A stretch of DNA of 64,000 nt from Nitzschia sp. pyKryTriq1 (lineage: Eukaryota; Bacillariophyta; Bacillariophyceae; Bacillariales; Bacillariaceae). Position 1 is the first letter of the stretch. Each line of letters begins with the position of its first letter. Below, one piece after another: positions 9,525-19,317 of this stretch. Position numbers and translations under genes: made by a program. The DNA lies in the NCBI GenBank assembly GCA_956465555.1, contig OY101117.1, positions 3,348,001-3,412,000 of the forward strand, in the 5' to 3' direction. The notes under the pieces were generated by a model. That model did no database searches. It was not told the DNA's origin and saw only the letters and a program-made list of their open reading frames with translations.

Positions 9525-12515
9525 TTAAAATGGAACACTGTCGTAGTCTTCTGGTTTGGGGACTTCGGCCCGTTTCGGTCGGAATCCAGAATTGCTCTTT
9601 CCACCACCGCTACCACCACGTGGAGGAGAAGCAGTATTCGTATCGTAATAGGTGTATGGAAGGTTGTTGTTGGTGCGTGCAGTACTTTTCAACCGATCCA
9701 TCAATCGTTGTTTGATAGTGACAAATCCCATTTCATCATAGAATCGAAGGATCCGATCAGGATTCATGACTTGCATTCTCAAATCCGCGACTCGATCGGG
9801 AGGTGCCGCAAATTCTTCTTCCGACGAGGACGAAGGAGAATCAATGAGCATCGCCTCCCAATCCAATCCCCGTTCCAATCGTACCAGTGCTTGAGATAAA
9901 ATGGCTTGGTCCCGATACATTTCCAATTTTTCTCTCCGTTTCGCTTGCTTCACTTGATCGAGATTGTCCAACAATCCTTCCAATGAACCAAACTCTTGCA
10001 TCAATTGCGCCGCAATCTTGGGACCAATTCCGGGCACACCTGGAATATTATCGGCGGTATCCCCCGCCAAGGCCAAGACATCGCCCAATTGATGGGCCGG
10101 AACACCCCATTTCTCCATGACACTGTCATGATCCCAATGCGTCGTCGTCATGGGATCAATCATTTCCACAACTCCACCAGCACGACCACCATGTAAGGAT
10201 GATGCTGTCGTCGTCGAGTTGGTCACGAGTTGCATCAGATCCTTATCTCCCGAATATATATGAACCGTCAATCCTTCTTGTAAAGCCTTGTGAGAGATGG
10301 AAGCAATGACATCGTCTGCTTCGTATCCCGGTGCTTCGACCCACAACATGCCGTAGGCTTGTGCAGCTTTGCGAAAGAAGGGGAACTGTGGAATCAAATC
10401 CATGGGAGCCTCTTGTCGATGCGCCTTGTATTGCGAATACATGTCATGACGCATCGTCTTGGGACCTCCCGAGAGGGGGGAAGGAGCATCGCAACACAAG
10501 ACCAACCGGGGTTGTTTCCCAGCCAATAGTTGCGACATAACCATGCGATTGAGCATGTTGCAAAACCCCAAAACAGCACTGGTAGGCATTCCATCGGCTC
10601 GATGCATGGGTGGCATGGAATAGTAGGCACGGAAAATAAAACTGGAAGTGTCCACGAGCATGAGTGGCTCATTATCATGATCTTGATACTGGGACGAGAT
10701 TTCGCCAGCGGATGATGACGAAGATGATGGCGATGATGATGATGACATACTGGATCGCTCTTGCTGCTGTTGCTGTTGTTGCTTCTGCTGCTTCAAAGTC
10801 TTTTGTTGGGACCGTTCTTCTTGTTTCGACAATCGACTATACAATTGTTTCGTTTGTCGATGTTGTAAAATAAGTTTGGCAAGAATATTGGACATGGCCA
10901 TCCCTTCGAGTACTGATTTGGACGTTGATTCATCCGGATTCCCAAACAAGACCATGGAAACTTGCTTGTAACTCGCCAAATTAAACGACCTTCCATTGTT
11001 GGCCGTCACAATTTCTTTTTCGATACGTTGCAAATCAGTTTCGAGTTGATACAAAGTGTCGAGACGACGGGAAGATTCGACCATGGGGACTGCTGCTGCT
11101 GCTGCTGCTGCTGCTCCCGACCTTTTCGTTTCATCATCCACCAGCATGGATGGAAAATTGATTTCTTGCTCCTGAAAACTGTATTTGGCACGAAATGCTT
11201 CGGCAGATAGGTTAGAATCATCATCATCATCATCAGCAGCAGCAGCATCACCATTGTCACCACGCTGGTTCTGGATATTATTCTTGTTGTTTGAAGAAGA
11301 AGAAGTAGTTGTAGAAGTACCATTGTCCTCCTCCATTCGTCGGCTGGGACGACGAGAGATGGGTGCGGATCGTTTCCACGAGTAGCCGTCGTCTTGGACA
11401 GTACGTGATGTACTACCATTATTGATATCATCGACCGGATCAGGATCGGGATCCGCGATAATGGAAAGGAAACTCAAAGGACTTCGAGGCTCTGCGATTT
11501 CTTCCTCCTCTTGTTCTTCTTTTCGTTTATTCTTTCTTTGTTGTTGTTGTTGTTGTTGTTGAAAAGAAGGTTTTGGAGTTACTTTTGGAGGAGATGATGA
11601 TGATGATGATGATGAATCTGGTAGTGATGCTGGTGCCGGTGCTGGTAGGGAAGTCTTGGAGTAGCTCATCGGCGGCGGAGGCGACTGTGGTGTAGGTTGT
11701 GTCGAGCTTTTTCTTGATGTTGTTGTTGTTGTTGTTGTTGATGATGATGATGTTGTTCTTCGAGGAGAAGATCGGTCCATTGGATCTTGGTCAAAGCCCA
11801 TCATCATCCTGCTCCCCAAAGAGCGGGTATCACCATCATCACCACCATCATAACGTTGTGCATCTGCATCATCATCATCATCATCTTCCCAGTCTTGTGG
11901 ATTGTAATTGGCGGCCATACCCTCCACATCATTTTCATATTCATCCATCATACCGGCCCCTAGCATTAGTGCTCCTGGTGACATCCTATTATTGGATGGA
12001 TCATCATCAAAAGTATTATTGTTATTATCCAGATCGTCAAAGGTCAGAAACTTGGCGGGTCGGCCAGTTCCACCCTGATCATCATCATCGTCATCGTCAT
12101 CCCCTGGTCCTCGGCGTCTGGCCGCCATGGACACCAAGGAAGAAGAATGTCGATACCGATGATGCTGATGATGATGATGATTCCGATGATGATTCCAATG
12201 ATTGATCCATGGCGTAGTGATGGGTGGTGTCGTAATCAAGAATCCGTCCTTATGATCTTGGTGGTGGTGTGATGTTGCTGGTCTTCCTCGACGAGAAGAA
12301 GAAGAAGACAACGAGGATGTGGAGAATCGCGAAACATCCCACGCCGAGGCACACGGAAAGAATACTAATGATAGTGCCCGTCTTGCTGTTGTTGTTGTTG
12401 TTCTTGTCGTAACAGCAGCAATATTATTATTAATAGTAGAATTGCTCCGGATCATTGCTAAAAGCAGAGGCATGATGATGGTACTGGCAATGAATAGTGC
12501 TTTCGCTTGGAGCAT
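9525..12515 (-). CDS. 5'-3' exonuclease (DNA polymerase I exonuclease-domain type), probably plastid-targeted
   Basis: 996 residues, single exon. Residues 1-50 are a hydrophobic leader ending in FFPCASAW, which resembles the ASAFAP plastid-entry motif with Trp at the +1 position. A 550-residue low-complexity region follows (Ser, Asp, Gln, His runs). The nuclease domain begins near 615 with LMLVDTSSFIFRAYYSM, then YEADDVIASI, YSGDKDLMQLV and LAGDTADNIPGVPGIGPK (helix-3-turn-helix, about 815-835), and ends near 930. The acidic metal-binding residues typical of the family are in place. Known: such domains, alone or in PolA, remove RNA primers and flaps. Inferred: organellar DNA replication or repair as a stand-alone nuclease; no polymerase domain is present. 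ATG 12513-12515 is the first in frame; MPLLLAMIRS 14 residues later is an alternative. Confidence 0.85.
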   Translation of the reverse strand: MLQAKALFIASTIIMPLLLAMIRSNSTINNNIAAVTTRTTTTTARRALSLVFFPCASAWDVSRFSTSSLSSSSSRRGRPATSHHHQDHKDGFLITTPPITTPWINHWNHHRNHHHHQHHRYRHSSSLVSMAARRRGPGDDDDDDDDQGGTGRPAKFLTFDDLDNNNNTFDDDPSNNRMSPGALMLGAGMMDEYENDVEGMAANYNPQDWEDDDDDDADAQRYDGGDDGDTRSLGSRMMMGFDQDPMDRSSPRRTTSSSSTTTTTTTSRKSSTQPTPQSPPPPMSYSKTSLPAPAPASLPDSSSSSSSSPPKVTPKPSFQQQQQQQQRKNKRKEEQEEEEIAEPRSPLSFLSIIADPDPDPVDDINNGSTSRTVQDDGYSWKRSAPISRRPSRRMEEDNGTSTTTSSSSNNKNNIQNQRGDNGDAAAADDDDDDSNLSAEAFRAKYSFQEQEINFPSMLVDDETKRSGAAAAAAAAVPMVESSRRLDTLYQLETDLQRIEKEIVTANNGRSFNLASYKQVSMVLFGNPDESTSKSVLEGMAMSNILAKLILQHRQTKQLYSRLSKQEERSQQKTLKQQKQQQQQQQERSSMSSSSSPSSSSSSAGEISSQYQDHDNEPLMLVDTSSFIFRAYYSMPPMHRADGMPTSAVLGFCNMLNRMVMSQLLAGKQPRLVLCCDAPSPLSGGPKTMRHDMYSQYKAHRQEAPMDLIPQFPFFRKAAQAYGMLWVEAPGYEADDVIASISHKALQEGLTVHIYSGDKDLMQLVTNSTTTASSLHGGRAGGVVEMIDPMTTTHWDHDSVMEKWGVPAHQLGDVLALAGDTADNIPGVPGIGPKIAAQLMQEFGSLEGLLDNLDQVKQAKRREKLEMYRDQAILSQALVRLERGLDWEAMLIDSPSSSSEEEFAAPPDRVADLRMQVMNPDRILRFYDEMGFVTIKQRLMDRLKSTARTNNNLPYTYYDTNTASPPRGGSGGGKSNSGFRPKRAEVPKPEDYDSVPF

Positions 12516-13249
12516 GATCTTCTATATACGCAGACGTAACTTTACTGACTGTCTGTATATTAAAATTATACGCACAGGGACAGCAATGATTCTTAGCAAC
12601 TACTACTCTCTCTACTCTCTAGTAGAGTTGAGTAGAGTATAGAGTAGCTCGTCAAGCAGTAACAGGTCTACCGGTATATATATATATCCAGAGAGGAGTG
12701 AGAAATAGTACCGGCAGAGTACTTGGTACGGGTTTCTGGTCCTGCTAATATGGTACTCGCGGTGCAAATGAAGCGAAGGATATGCATGCAATGCTGCGCA
12801 TTCGTCGCCAGGTCTCATCTCGTCGCGTCGTGGCTCGTGGCTACTTGTACTGTACTGGTACGCAATCTGTGTCGCGATCCACGCCCACACCATCACCCTC
12901 TTTTCTTTTCCACAGGCGAGACTACTACTACTGGTAGCTAGTACAAGTAGAGACTAAAATGGGGATTGCCTAAAACATAATTCCTAGAGTACAGTAATTA
13001 CAATTGTTGGTTACATCATACTACTTGTAGTCCTGTTAGACTGCTGTGATAGGAGTTAATAATATTTCAAGGGCAACACCCGGCCATCAGGTCTACTATA
13101 CGTCATGCAATATAGTCGTCGTCGTATCTTCTCCTCCTTTTATCCGATTTCTTGTACTGTGTGTACAAAATCAGAAGTACCCAGTACCCACACGTACACC
13201 ATATACTCCGAGCCGAGCAGCACGAAATCAGCAGCATGCGCAGCTGGTA
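12516..13249. other. Intergenic region with palindromic words
   Basis: Promoter side of the exonuclease gene and 3' side of the kinase gene. It contains (TA)n around 12675, CTCTCTACTCTCTAGTAGAGTTGAG-type self-complementary stretches (12605-12645), and GTAGAGACTA at 12947. No gene is seen. Confidence 0.5.
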
Positions 13250-15514
13250 CTATTGATCTATGGGTGAGTTGCTTGAGGAACCGCCCGAACTTCGATGCAA
13301 GGATGACCCTGGCGTTATGGCCTTGAAGATCTTGGATATGGCTGAAGAAGCCTTTGTTGGAACAGCAGCACCATCCTCCCCACGATTTGCATCTTCAGCA
13401 CCATCGCCGCCGCCGCCGCCGCTCTTCCTTTCCTTGCTCTTTCGTAAGAATCCAAATGGAGAGGACTTGGTGGGGGCGCCGGCGGCACTGGTAGGGTCTT
13501 CTTGTTTCTTTTCTTGTTGCTGGTCACCACTAGTAATACCCCTACCAGAGGATTCCATATCGGCAGGTGCTCCCGGCTCCGCGTAGGCGCCTGGAAACAT
13601 ACCAATACTACCTTCAGTGGTGGTGGGAAGTGCCACCTTCTTGATGACGGATGCGGTAGTAGAGGTTCGCTTATCACCAGCATCACCAGAGGTTGTTGTG
13701 GAATGGTTGGACTGAGAAAGCTGGAGTCGCGATCGAAAGTCTGCCAAGGACAGCGATGCGCTTGTACTAGCATCATCTTCTGGTTGTCGTTCTTGAATCA
13801 TAATGGCCGAGTCAGATGCGCCAAGTGACGGAAGTACGGGGTCTTGATTCCAAGGGGCGTTGGGAAAGGGATCATTCGCATTCGCATTCCGCGGGCTCTC
13901 GTTACTACTACTGTCTAGGTCCATGTAGAGCGAAGCATCTGCGGCTACTCGGGCAGCAGCCGCCGCCATGTTGCTGGAAGACTTGGACGAAGACTTGGAG
14001 GACGAAGACCTGTTGGAAGTTGCGGGGGCACCGCCACCACCACCACCACCACTACCACGGGCAAAGGCGCGAAGGAAGCTGTTTTTCCGTTTCGGATGTG
14101 CCACACGCTCCATAGAGGGCGAGGCAGTGATCGAAGGACGACGCCAAGAGGAGCGTCGCTCCTGTAGTTGGTGTCGCATGGTGATACTTTGTTCGAGTCG
14201 CCATTCCACTTGTTCAGCGTTAGGTCGGGCTTCTGGATCGGAGCACCAGCATTCTTGAATCAGCCTTCTGGTCTCGAGATCTGCAATGTCGGCGCAGTTG
14301 GGCCTCCAATAATTCAGAATAACTTCATTGGTAAATTTGGACTGGGCAAAAACTTCGTTCCTTTTTCGCGAGGAAGGAGGAGAGGACTTGTGATTTCTCG
14401 GCTCTGGTGTGAAAAATGCATCGTAGGGGCGTTCCAAAGTGGCGAGTTCCCACAATATGACGGCAAAGCTGTAAATATCCCCCGGAAGCCCCGAAGGCTG
14501 ACAGAGAATGATTTCAGGCGCCATGTATCGAAAGTTTCCTTCCAGTTGAATATCCAGACGACATTCTTGAGGCGATCGGGCCAGACCTAAATCAAAGAGT
14601 TTGACTTGGCCTGTCCGCGCATCAAAACCAATGGATTCGGGGCATAGGTCTCGAACCACAATATGATGTTGAGTGTGCAGATACGTAACTGCACTGGCAA
14701 TGGCTGTAGCCACGGCAATGCGTTCCGCTAGTTCGCCTCGACTTTCGTTGGATTCTTCTTGTATTCGAGAAGTAGAGGCAGCAGGCGTCATGGAGAAAGG
14801 ACCTTGTTTGGGAGGCGAAGGGGAAAGGGAGGATGAAGATGGTGACTTTTTGGTTTTGGAGAGCCGCCGGCCAAGTCTTCCGGCAATGCCTCGAGGCTGC
14901 TGGTACTCTCGCCATTTGGGTAGCCGTTCTTCCAGCGTCTCACTGATAAGATCCAGAACCAGGAAGTATCCATGTTCCCCTCGAGCGGACAACGGAAAGT
15001 CTGTAGTGCTAAAGCTGCCCACGAGCCCTTCCACGGCATGACCCCTTAGTTTGATAATGTGCGGGTGGTGGCACTCCGCCAGAATAACAGCTTCTCGGTA
15101 GAGTTCTTCCGCCGCACTTGCAAGGATTGTAGAGGTATCCTTGTTATCTTTGGAAGCAGCCGCGCGTTGCTCTATCCTCGTTGGGTTCAACGACTTTAAA
15201 GCGTACTGAAACTGTGGTGGGTGCGTCGCCTTTTTTGAGGACGATGCCGCCGTTCCTCGATTGTCCCCCGTTTGAATATCGGACGGAAGAGTTACTTTAA
15301 ACACCATACTGCATCTCCCACTTCCTATTATGGAGTCAAAGATGACATCCGCAAAGAAGACCTGCGTGGTTGCCATGTACAGCAGCGAGTCTAAATGCTT
15401 CGTCTCCAAATCTCTCATGTGAGACATTACCGCTGGCGTCAGCATGCTGTGGAAGGACGTTAACGGCCGAGCCTGGCTCCGGTTGGACCGGACGGAAGAT
15501 TGGCTATGATCCAT
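13250..15514 (-). CDS. Protein kinase-like protein with degenerate catalytic loop (possible pseudokinase)
   Basis: 754 residues, single exon, ATG at 15512-15514. The kinase fold spans about 55-445: glycine loop IIGSGRCSMVFKV (62-74), ATP-binding Lys in YALKSL (107), alpha-C Glu in YREAVIL (141), a DLG in LFDLGLAR (308-310), MAPE (331-334), and the YSFAVILWELATLERP region. The catalytic loop reads VVRDLCPESIGFD: the base Asp (289) is kept, but the Lys of the usual RDLKPEN is Cys (291) and the metal-binding Asn is Ser (294). Known: loss of that Asn usually weakens or abolishes catalysis. A Pro/Ser insert (about 205-255) splits the C-lobe start, and a long Ser/Gly/Ala-rich tail follows. The closest relative in the window is the canonical kinase at 50608-52452. 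Confidence 0.8.
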   Translation of the reverse strand: MDHSQSSVRSNRSQARPLTSFHSMLTPAVMSHMRDLETKHLDSLLYMATTQVFFADVIFDSIIGSGRCSMVFKVTLPSDIQTGDNRGTAASSSKKATHPPQFQYALKSLNPTRIEQRAAASKDNKDTSTILASAAEELYREAVILAECHHPHIIKLRGHAVEGLVGSFSTTDFPLSARGEHGYFLVLDLISETLEERLPKWREYQQPRGIAGRLGRRLSKTKKSPSSSSLSPSPPKQGPFSMTPAASTSRIQEESNESRGELAERIAVATAIASAVTYLHTQHHIVVRDLCPESIGFDARTGQVKLFDLGLARSPQECRLDIQLEGNFRYMAPEIILCQPSGLPGDIYSFAVILWELATLERPYDAFFTPEPRNHKSSPPSSRKRNEVFAQSKFTNEVILNYWRPNCADIADLETRRLIQECWCSDPEARPNAEQVEWRLEQSITMRHQLQERRSSWRRPSITASPSMERVAHPKRKNSFLRAFARGSGGGGGGGAPATSNRSSSSKSSSKSSSNMAAAAARVAADASLYMDLDSSSNESPRNANANDPFPNAPWNQDPVLPSLGASDSAIMIQERQPEDDASTSASLSLADFRSRLQLSQSNHSTTTSGDAGDKRTSTTASVIKKVALPTTTEGSIGMFPGAYAEPGAPADMESSGRGITSGDQQQEKKQEDPTSAAGAPTKSSPFGFLRKSKERKSGGGGGDGAEDANRGEDGAAVPTKASSAISKIFKAITPGSSLHRSSGGSSSNSPIDQ

Positions 15515-16731
15515 CCTTATTTATCCGTATTTGTTTGCGTTGATAGCGAAACAGTTTCGAGCGCAAAGTGGATTACCCTCTCGCTATAAATTCGATCGGA
15601 ATTCGTTACCCTTCTTTCGACGAGCTTCAAGAGGAAGACTGTGATAGATGAATTCAGTAAAGTCTCTCTCAAGTAGCTATTTTTAGAGGCAAGGGCTGAA
15701 TGTCATGGTTCTTGCTTTTGCTTTGGTATTTGCTATGTTCACTTGTGCTGGTACGGTGACGGCACAATACTGCTGTCTTTCTCCTCTTCCTCCGGGTGTG
15801 CGTTGTGCACTTTTCGGCTTACAATGATTCTTTGGGAAGCAATAATCGTACTACCGGTCTGGTATTGGTTCGTAGAACCAGTACCAGGTCCGAAGTACCG
15901 GGTTAGGTTGTCGGCGTCGCCAACGCGCCAAGGCACGTACACACGAGTACAGAAGGGCGGCAACAGCCGAACTGATGCGCTGACGATAGAAAGCAGCTGG
16001 TTCGTTTTACCGGGTACTATGAGAACCGGCTTTGAAGTTCCAACCTGCCAGACAATTATTATTTAGAAGGGCATAAAATAAATAATGCTGGAACAAATGC
16101 ACATAAGGATGGCTGTTGGATCAAATACTTATTTCAAGAACTCATGCCGCAAGAGTGAAAGCACTTTCACGCTGACGCACAGTTAAAGTAGGATGCCACA
16201 CAACACACAATGCATAATTCGCCTTCGTCCTGCCTTTTCATTAAGAGTCTACTGTACAAGTACAAGTACCCGTACTGTAGGCGCGCGGCGGGCGTGTCGA
16301 GGTGGTGCGTGCGTGGCTACAGTACCATTACCTTTCGTGGCCAAGGTTGAGGTTGGCGTGCATATGTGCATGATGATGGATTGACTACGACGAAAAAGAC
16401 ATTGCAGAGAGGAGCTGCACCGGTACAGCAGTACCGGTACCGGTACAGTCTACAAGTACAGTACCGGCACCGTAGTCTACTAGTTAAATTACTACTGTTT
16501 TATTTCGCTGGTTTACGATATGGTACTCTACTAGCTCTAGCTAGAGGGACTAGTCTATTAGTCTGCTCCTGCGACGCATCTCTAAAGCAATCCAATTTAC
16601 AGTGTGCTATCCAATCTATATGAACTATGAGGAGCCACTACTACTCTAGCGTTTCTTCTTTGCTTCCCAGTGTGAAGCTAAAGAATCAACAACAGTTACT
16701 CCAAACAACAAAAAATAGCACAACTCTTGTG
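15515..16731. other. Intergenic region of 1.2 kb
   Basis: No gene is supported. It is unusually rich in self-complementary words built on GTACCGGTAC (16418-16470) and contains a degenerate partial copy of the dispersed hairpin repeat's tail at 16480-16523 (TTTCGCTGGTTTACGATAT). The left half serves as the promoter of the kinase-like gene. Confidence 0.5.
16480..16523 (+). repeat. Degenerate partial copy of the dispersed hairpin repeat (3' tail only)
   Basis: It shows TAGTTAAATTACTACTG and then TTTCGCTGGTTTACGATATGG, matching the tail of the copies at 7339-7430 and 41464-41556 with a few changes; the hairpin part is missing. Confidence 0.4.
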
Positions 16732-19317
16732 TTACTTGCCACTTTTATATTCGACACCCTCTCCGCATCCTACAAACACCCATCTCACTCCCATCTTGAA
16801 GCGAGTACAATTCCTCTGGATGATACTTTCGACTATCGCTTTCTTATCGACCTTCCCCCATCCTCGCGTGCTACCAAGCATGGTACAGTCCGATATCATG
16901 GCCGACTCATCGGCTCGAGCTCGAACAAAGCAGATGTCATTGTTGGTGTTCACTGGATACCCCGAGGCTTCAATGGCTGGAAAGACGGTGGAATTCAAGA
17001 ATCGTTCCGAGTGCATAACGTAGCCCGGTTCCTGTCGGGCCTTGGCGCGTTCTTCTATCAGTGAGAACCGATGGGTCGCCCATATTTTGACTCCTTCGAT
17101 ATTCCCATAGATCATTCGATCATTTACCGGTGCTTGAGCAAAACCAGCCACTACCACGTGGCGGTTCCGACTATCAATGACGCCTTCATCCAACATGGCA
17201 ATATCAATCGGAGTCATGTATATGACATCCGAACGAAACATTCCCACCCGCGAGTACTGGACCCCCATCTGCCGACCAGTAACTTCCATAAGCCGATACG
17301 AAAACTCAATGGAATGCCACTGCCGTACGATATTGTCCACACTGGACTTTTGATACGTCTTGGCAAGGTACGGAAAATACATGGGAAGTCCGTCTTCTGG
17401 TTTCGTTGTGTTTTGGTACTTGGCAATGATGGGTCCTCGCTTCTTCCAAAAGTCAGCTTCCTTGTCGTAGGTAAAGGCAACCGTGGGTGTGCGATGGGTC
17501 CGGGCTCCTGGAGGTGGGCCGTATTTTGCTTGAACTTCCTTGACGGCCTTTTCCAACAACAAGACTGCATGCGGGTCAACGGCTCCACCACGATTCTTTC
17601 GCCCCGCCGCTTCTTCATATTGTTCAAAGAAATGTACGTAGACATCGCAGTTGTGACGGGCATTGGGGATCAACAGATTCTTCACGATACTTGGCAACAC
17701 CATGGATTGAAAGGCTCTCGGTAACCCGAAAAAGCAAAAGGCGCATCGCTCCTGGTTGGGATCACCTTCGTAGGTAGTCCAAGATTTGGGTTGCAACTTC
17801 CCGACCCCGTCGAGTAACAGTAGGGAAGTAGTAGATGATCGGTTGTTGTTGTTGTTGTTGTTGTGTTTCTGTTGTTGAGTGATGGTAAGCCGTGGTATAG
17901 GAGGATTGTGATGGAATCCTTCGAGCCAGGGTCGAATTTCGTCGTCGTCGGTTTGTTGGGAGGCACCTGCCGATTGCTTTTCAAATTGATCGCGGGATCG
18001 AACTTGATCTTCAATCCGTGCATCATTTTCTCGATACAAATATTGTTCCAAGCTACCCAAATAGTGATGAATCACTAGTAATGATTGTGATTTTCGCATG
18101 TGAAGTCGTTGTTGTTGACATATAGACCGAATGGGCAAATGGATACTATCGACAGGATGAATGTCATCCAGTTCAATTCGGGAAAGATCCAAAAGGGCTT
18201 TCGAAATCTTGTTGAGCTTGTATTCGTGTGCCAATGTATGGTAACGCCAACGCAGGGTCAAGAAGTCACTTCCATTGTATCCCGATGGAACCCGTCGTTG
18301 GATGTCACTTGTGGGACTGCTCTCCTGGGCTCCAAACCGAATCCGGGGTACTTGTACACACGGCGAAGATTGCAAGTGGAACAATGGTGGATTGTCTTTC
18401 AAAAGTTCCGCATTCGGTTGTACCTCTGCTGCTGTTGATGCTGCTGTTGATGCTGTTGATGCTGCTGCTGACGCGGAAGGTCGCTGTGGCGCTGAAAAGA
18501 ACGACATCATCCTCATGCCGGATCCATTATTATTATTACTTCTTGTGGTTGACGGAATCATCATGGTGGCATGTTCTTGAACAAAATGAGCCACATACCC
18601 GGGTTGGCTGGGAGGTTGCAAATACTGATGATCCGTCAGGTTGTATTCTCGCGCGATTTGATAGTTAATGGTCACGAATTCGTCTGTATCTGTCAAAAGC
18701 GTCCAGTGTTGGCCTTGTTGTTTGAGATTCTGAAGACATTTGTAGTAAAAGAGCCTTTGTCTCGCTCGATGTTGAGCTAACGTGGCGGAAATCGAAGGTC
18801 CAAAATAGGATTGGACTTGTCGCAATGCCTCTTGAAATTCCGCTGGATTTCCATAATCACTGTCTTTCCATTCGGTAATATCCATGTTATAGTCTCGCCA
18901 CCGATCCAACACAAATCGTGGCGATGTTTGACTCTTGGGATCCACCGCAATGATCAAGTTCCTCAAATTCACGGCATGATAATGATACGCGATCCACTCC
19001 ATCAAATAATGTGAATCGTCCATAACCAGCAAACAGGCTGCAAACTCGTCTTCCTTGTTATTCTTGATGGTATGATAATATTTGTTGTTGTTGGTACCTC
19101 CTGCTGATGTTTGCCCCAAATAGCTCCGCCAAAGGTTCGCAGCACCATCACCACTACCCCCACCACCACCATGGTCGCTCTGACTCAAATGCCTCGCAGC
19201 AATCCACATGGAAAGAACGGAATATCCACACAATAGTATCACAGTAGTGAGAAGCATCCGTTTCCTTCCTACCCGGAAGATACGCCAGGCAGGGGCGGGG
19301 CGCGATGGCGGAGGCAT
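16732..19317 (-). CDS. Type II membrane glycosyltransferase (GT92/DUF23-like) with a second diatom-type C-terminal domain
   Basis: 861 residues, single exon. Residues 21-41 are one hydrophobic anchor (MLLTTVILLCGYSVLSMWIA), so the body probably faces the Golgi lumen. The first domain (about 92-430) opens ACLLVMDDSHYLMEWIAYH and has a DTDEF motif (210-214) in WTLLTDTDEFV, as in GT92-type or GT2-like enzymes that use a DxD to bind metal-sugar nucleotide. The second domain (about 545-861) opens CAFCFFGLPRAFQSMVLPS and contains CDVYVHFFEQY, FRSDVIYMTPIDIAML and SERFLNSTVFP. From memory it recurs in diatom proteins without a clear function; FRSDVIY resembles the DxD neighbourhood of a second transferase. 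Inferred: a bifunctional or two-module glycan enzyme. ATG 19315-19317 is the first in frame. Confidence 0.7.
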   Translation of the reverse strand: MPPPSRPAPAWRIFRVGRKRMLLTTVILLCGYSVLSMWIAARHLSQSDHGGGGGSGDGAANLWRSYLGQTSAGGTNNNKYYHTIKNNKEDEFAACLLVMDDSHYLMEWIAYHYHAVNLRNLIIAVDPKSQTSPRFVLDRWRDYNMDITEWKDSDYGNPAEFQEALRQVQSYFGPSISATLAQHRARQRLFYYKCLQNLKQQGQHWTLLTDTDEFVTINYQIAREYNLTDHQYLQPPSQPGYVAHFVQEHATMMIPSTTRSNNNNGSGMRMMSFFSAPQRPSASAAASTASTAASTAAEVQPNAELLKDNPPLFHLQSSPCVQVPRIRFGAQESSPTSDIQRRVPSGYNGSDFLTLRWRYHTLAHEYKLNKISKALLDLSRIELDDIHPVDSIHLPIRSICQQQRLHMRKSQSLLVIHHYLGSLEQYLYRENDARIEDQVRSRDQFEKQSAGASQQTDDDEIRPWLEGFHHNPPIPRLTITQQQKHNNNNNNNRSSTTSLLLLDGVGKLQPKSWTTYEGDPNQERCAFCFFGLPRAFQSMVLPSIVKNLLIPNARHNCDVYVHFFEQYEEAAGRKNRGGAVDPHAVLLLEKAVKEVQAKYGPPPGARTHRTPTVAFTYDKEADFWKKRGPIIAKYQNTTKPEDGLPMYFPYLAKTYQKSSVDNIVRQWHSIEFSYRLMEVTGRQMGVQYSRVGMFRSDVIYMTPIDIAMLDEGVIDSRNRHVVVAGFAQAPVNDRMIYGNIEGVKIWATHRFSLIEERAKARQEPGYVMHSERFLNSTVFPAIEASGYPVNTNNDICFVRARADESAMISDCTMLGSTRGWGKVDKKAIVESIIQRNCTRFKMGVRWVFVGCGEGVEYKSGK

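Noticed and set aside
13260-14590. Several plus-strand frames opposite the kinase-like gene
   Set aside because: Antisense of a coding region with clear kinase motifs; no domain.
16627-17724. Plus-strand frames opposite the glycosyltransferase gene
   Set aside because: They overlap its conserved C-terminal module and show no independent features.
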